Source: Candidatus Aminicenantes bacterium UBA876
GTDB lineage: Bacteria; Acidobacteriota; Aminicenantia; UBA2199
Length of the DNA: 15,351 nt
Assembly: GCA_002294665.1 (NCBI GenBank)
Contig: DBFQ01000037.1
Span: forward strand, 1-15,351
Reading direction: 5' to 3'
The position numbers were made by a program, and so were the translations under genes. Positions 14,659 to 15,351 of this stretch are shown here, piece after piece (position 1 is the first letter of the stretch; every line of letters starts with the position of its first letter). Below the pieces are notes generated by a model, which was given only the letters and a program-made list of their open reading frames with translations, did no database searches and was not told the DNA's origin.

Positions 14659-14667
14659 AGTATACCA
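14659..14667 (-). promoter_or_regulatory. Extended -10 promoter giving a leaderless Hsp15-like transcript
   Basis: On the minus strand, TGG-TATACT, an extended -10 element with 5 of 6 matches to TATAAT. No -35 is visible at 17 bp. The last base of the hexamer is seven bases before the A of the ATG, so the standard start site is the start codon itself. Confidence 0.6.
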
Positions 14668-14773
14668 TAAACGGCCTGTGGCCGGGGATGATAAACGCCG
14701 AATCCGGATTGTAGAAGTCGTGCTGGGACTGATGCAATCCTTTTGTCGAAGTTTTATCTCTTTATCTTTATTC

Positions 14774-14802
14774 TTGACACTTTCTTTGGCAACTGATATA
14801 TC
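14774..14802 (+). promoter_or_regulatory. Sigma70-type promoter of the glycyl-radical activase gene
   Basis: A perfect TTGACA, a 17-bp spacer and TATATC (4-5 of 6). The expected start is 14809-14810, three or four bases before the ATG at 14813, with no Shine-Dalgarno in between. Confidence 0.7.
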
Positions 14803-14811
14803 AGATATCAG
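14793..14811. promoter_or_regulatory. Overlapping palindromes on the activase promoter, candidate operator
   Basis: CTGATATATCAGATATCAG contains a perfect 12-bp palindrome (CTGATATATCAG, 14793-14804) and a second inverted repeat, CTGATAT-N5-ATATCAG (14793-14799 with 14805-14811). They cover the -10 box and the predicted start, where a bound repressor would block transcription. The sequence does not match the FNR spacing. The regulator is unknown. Confidence 0.5.
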
Positions 14812-14812
14812 C

Positions 14813-15351
14813 ATGCGGTCAATCTCGGGTTGGATTTTCGATATCAAGCGTTTTGCGGTTCACGACGGCCCCGGCATCCGTACAACGGTTTTCTTCCAGG
14901 GTTGTCCGCTGCATTGCCCCTGGTGTCACAATCCCGAATCCCTTGCCTTTGCCCGTCAAGGCCGGCCCACGCCGCCTGGAGCGAGAAAAGTGGCGGCAAC
15001 GGAATTGATCGACCAGTTGGAAAGGGATCGCGTGTTTTTCGAGGAATCCGGTGGAGGTGTGACATTATCGGGTGGAGAACCGTTATCCCAGCCTGGATTC
15101 CTGGACGCGTTGCTGGCCGGCTGTAAAGAACGCGGCCTGCATACCGCCCTGGATACCTGCGGCCATGCACCTCCGCACAGGGCCCGGCCGCTGTTGCGTT
15201 GCACTGACCTGGTTCTTTTTGACGTCAAGTTGCTTTCCTCCCGTGAACTGCTGCGTCATTGCGGCGTGACCAACCGTCACATCGCGCTCAACCTGCAGCA
15301 GGTGATGGAAGGGCCTTCCCGTTTGTGGCTGAGGTTCCCGCTGATTCCCGG
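14813..15351 (+). CDS. Glycyl-radical enzyme activating protein (PflA-like radical SAM), 3' end missing
   Basis: The first 179 residues of a radical SAM activase, cut by the window end. HDGPGIRTTVFFQGC leads into the CxxxCxxC cluster motif (Cys31, Cys35, Cys38, in CPLHCPWCHNPES). VTLSGGEPL (83-91, SAM-binding GGE motif), TALDTCG (111-117) and LVLFDVKLL follow. Such enzymes use SAM and a [4Fe-4S] cluster to install the glycyl radical on pyruvate formate-lyase or related enzymes under anaerobic conditions. Only about 45 residues separate the cluster motif from GGEP, so the ferredoxin-like double-cluster insert of many non-PFL activases is absent. ATG 14813 is the first start in frame after the promoter. 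The partner glycyl-radical enzyme is not in the window. Confidence 0.9.
   Translation, partial: MRSISGWIFDIKRFAVHDGPGIRTTVFFQGCPLHCPWCHNPESLAFARQGRPTPPGARKVAATELIDQLERDRVFFEESGGGVTLSGGEPLSQPGFLDALLAGCKERGLHTALDTCGHAPPHRARPLLRCTDLVLFDVKLLSSRELLRHCGVTNRHIALNLQQVMEGPSRLWLRFPLIP

Overview
The window is an ordinary-looking stretch of bacterial chromosome: GC-rich, densely coding, with no insertion sequence, phage gene or CRISPR array. A lipoprotein, a membrane-anchored LytM peptidase and a membrane-spanning Ser/Thr kinase with a large C-terminal half point to a cell with an envelope. The glycyl-radical-enzyme activase at the right edge points to anaerobic life. The receiver family with an 'LLxGGFEP' motif and the low-complexity intergenic repeats remind me of Aminicenantota/Acidobacteriota-type or deltaproteobacterial genomes. 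That placement is inference only; no taxonomic marker was tested.

Layout, left to right. Positions 3-1778 hold mnmG, cut by the window start. It converges on a small Met-rich lipoprotein gene (minus strand) whose rho-independent terminator lies inside the mnmG coding sequence. A 540-bp gene-free stretch of short degenerate repeats follows, ending in a 16-unit, 8-bp tandem repeat that abuts the -35 box of murA. The murA-HIT-yacP(NYN) operon reads right to 4819. It meets a leftward operon: receiver/acidic-linker protein, then a ValRS-derived protein lacking the catalytic core, then birA (8435 down to 4806). From a divergent promoter region at about 8440-8578, an M23 peptidase and a YprB-like exonuclease read right. 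They are followed by rpsU with its own near-consensus promoter, tRNA-Pro(TGG) and tRNA-Arg(TCT). A 929-residue Ser/Thr kinase with a C-terminal TPR-like region follows, converging on a leftward Hsp15-like S4 RNA-binding gene. That gene is divergent from a glycyl-radical activase cut by the right edge.

Themes. Much of the window serves translation and RNA (mnmG, the ValRS-like relic, rpsU, two tRNAs, Hsp15-like protein, YacP and YprB nucleases); murA and the M23 peptidase serve the cell wall. The most unusual gene is the 430-codon intact ORF that keeps the ValRS anticodon-binding domain and C-terminal coiled coil but has neither HIGH nor KMSKS. The second theme is mode of expression. Three genes (murA, the Hsp15-like gene and the activase) have a promoter -10 box placed so that the transcript would begin within 0-4 nt of the start codon, with no Shine-Dalgarno sequence, while other genes nearby have strong ones. 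All three convergent gene pairs overlap at their stop codons.
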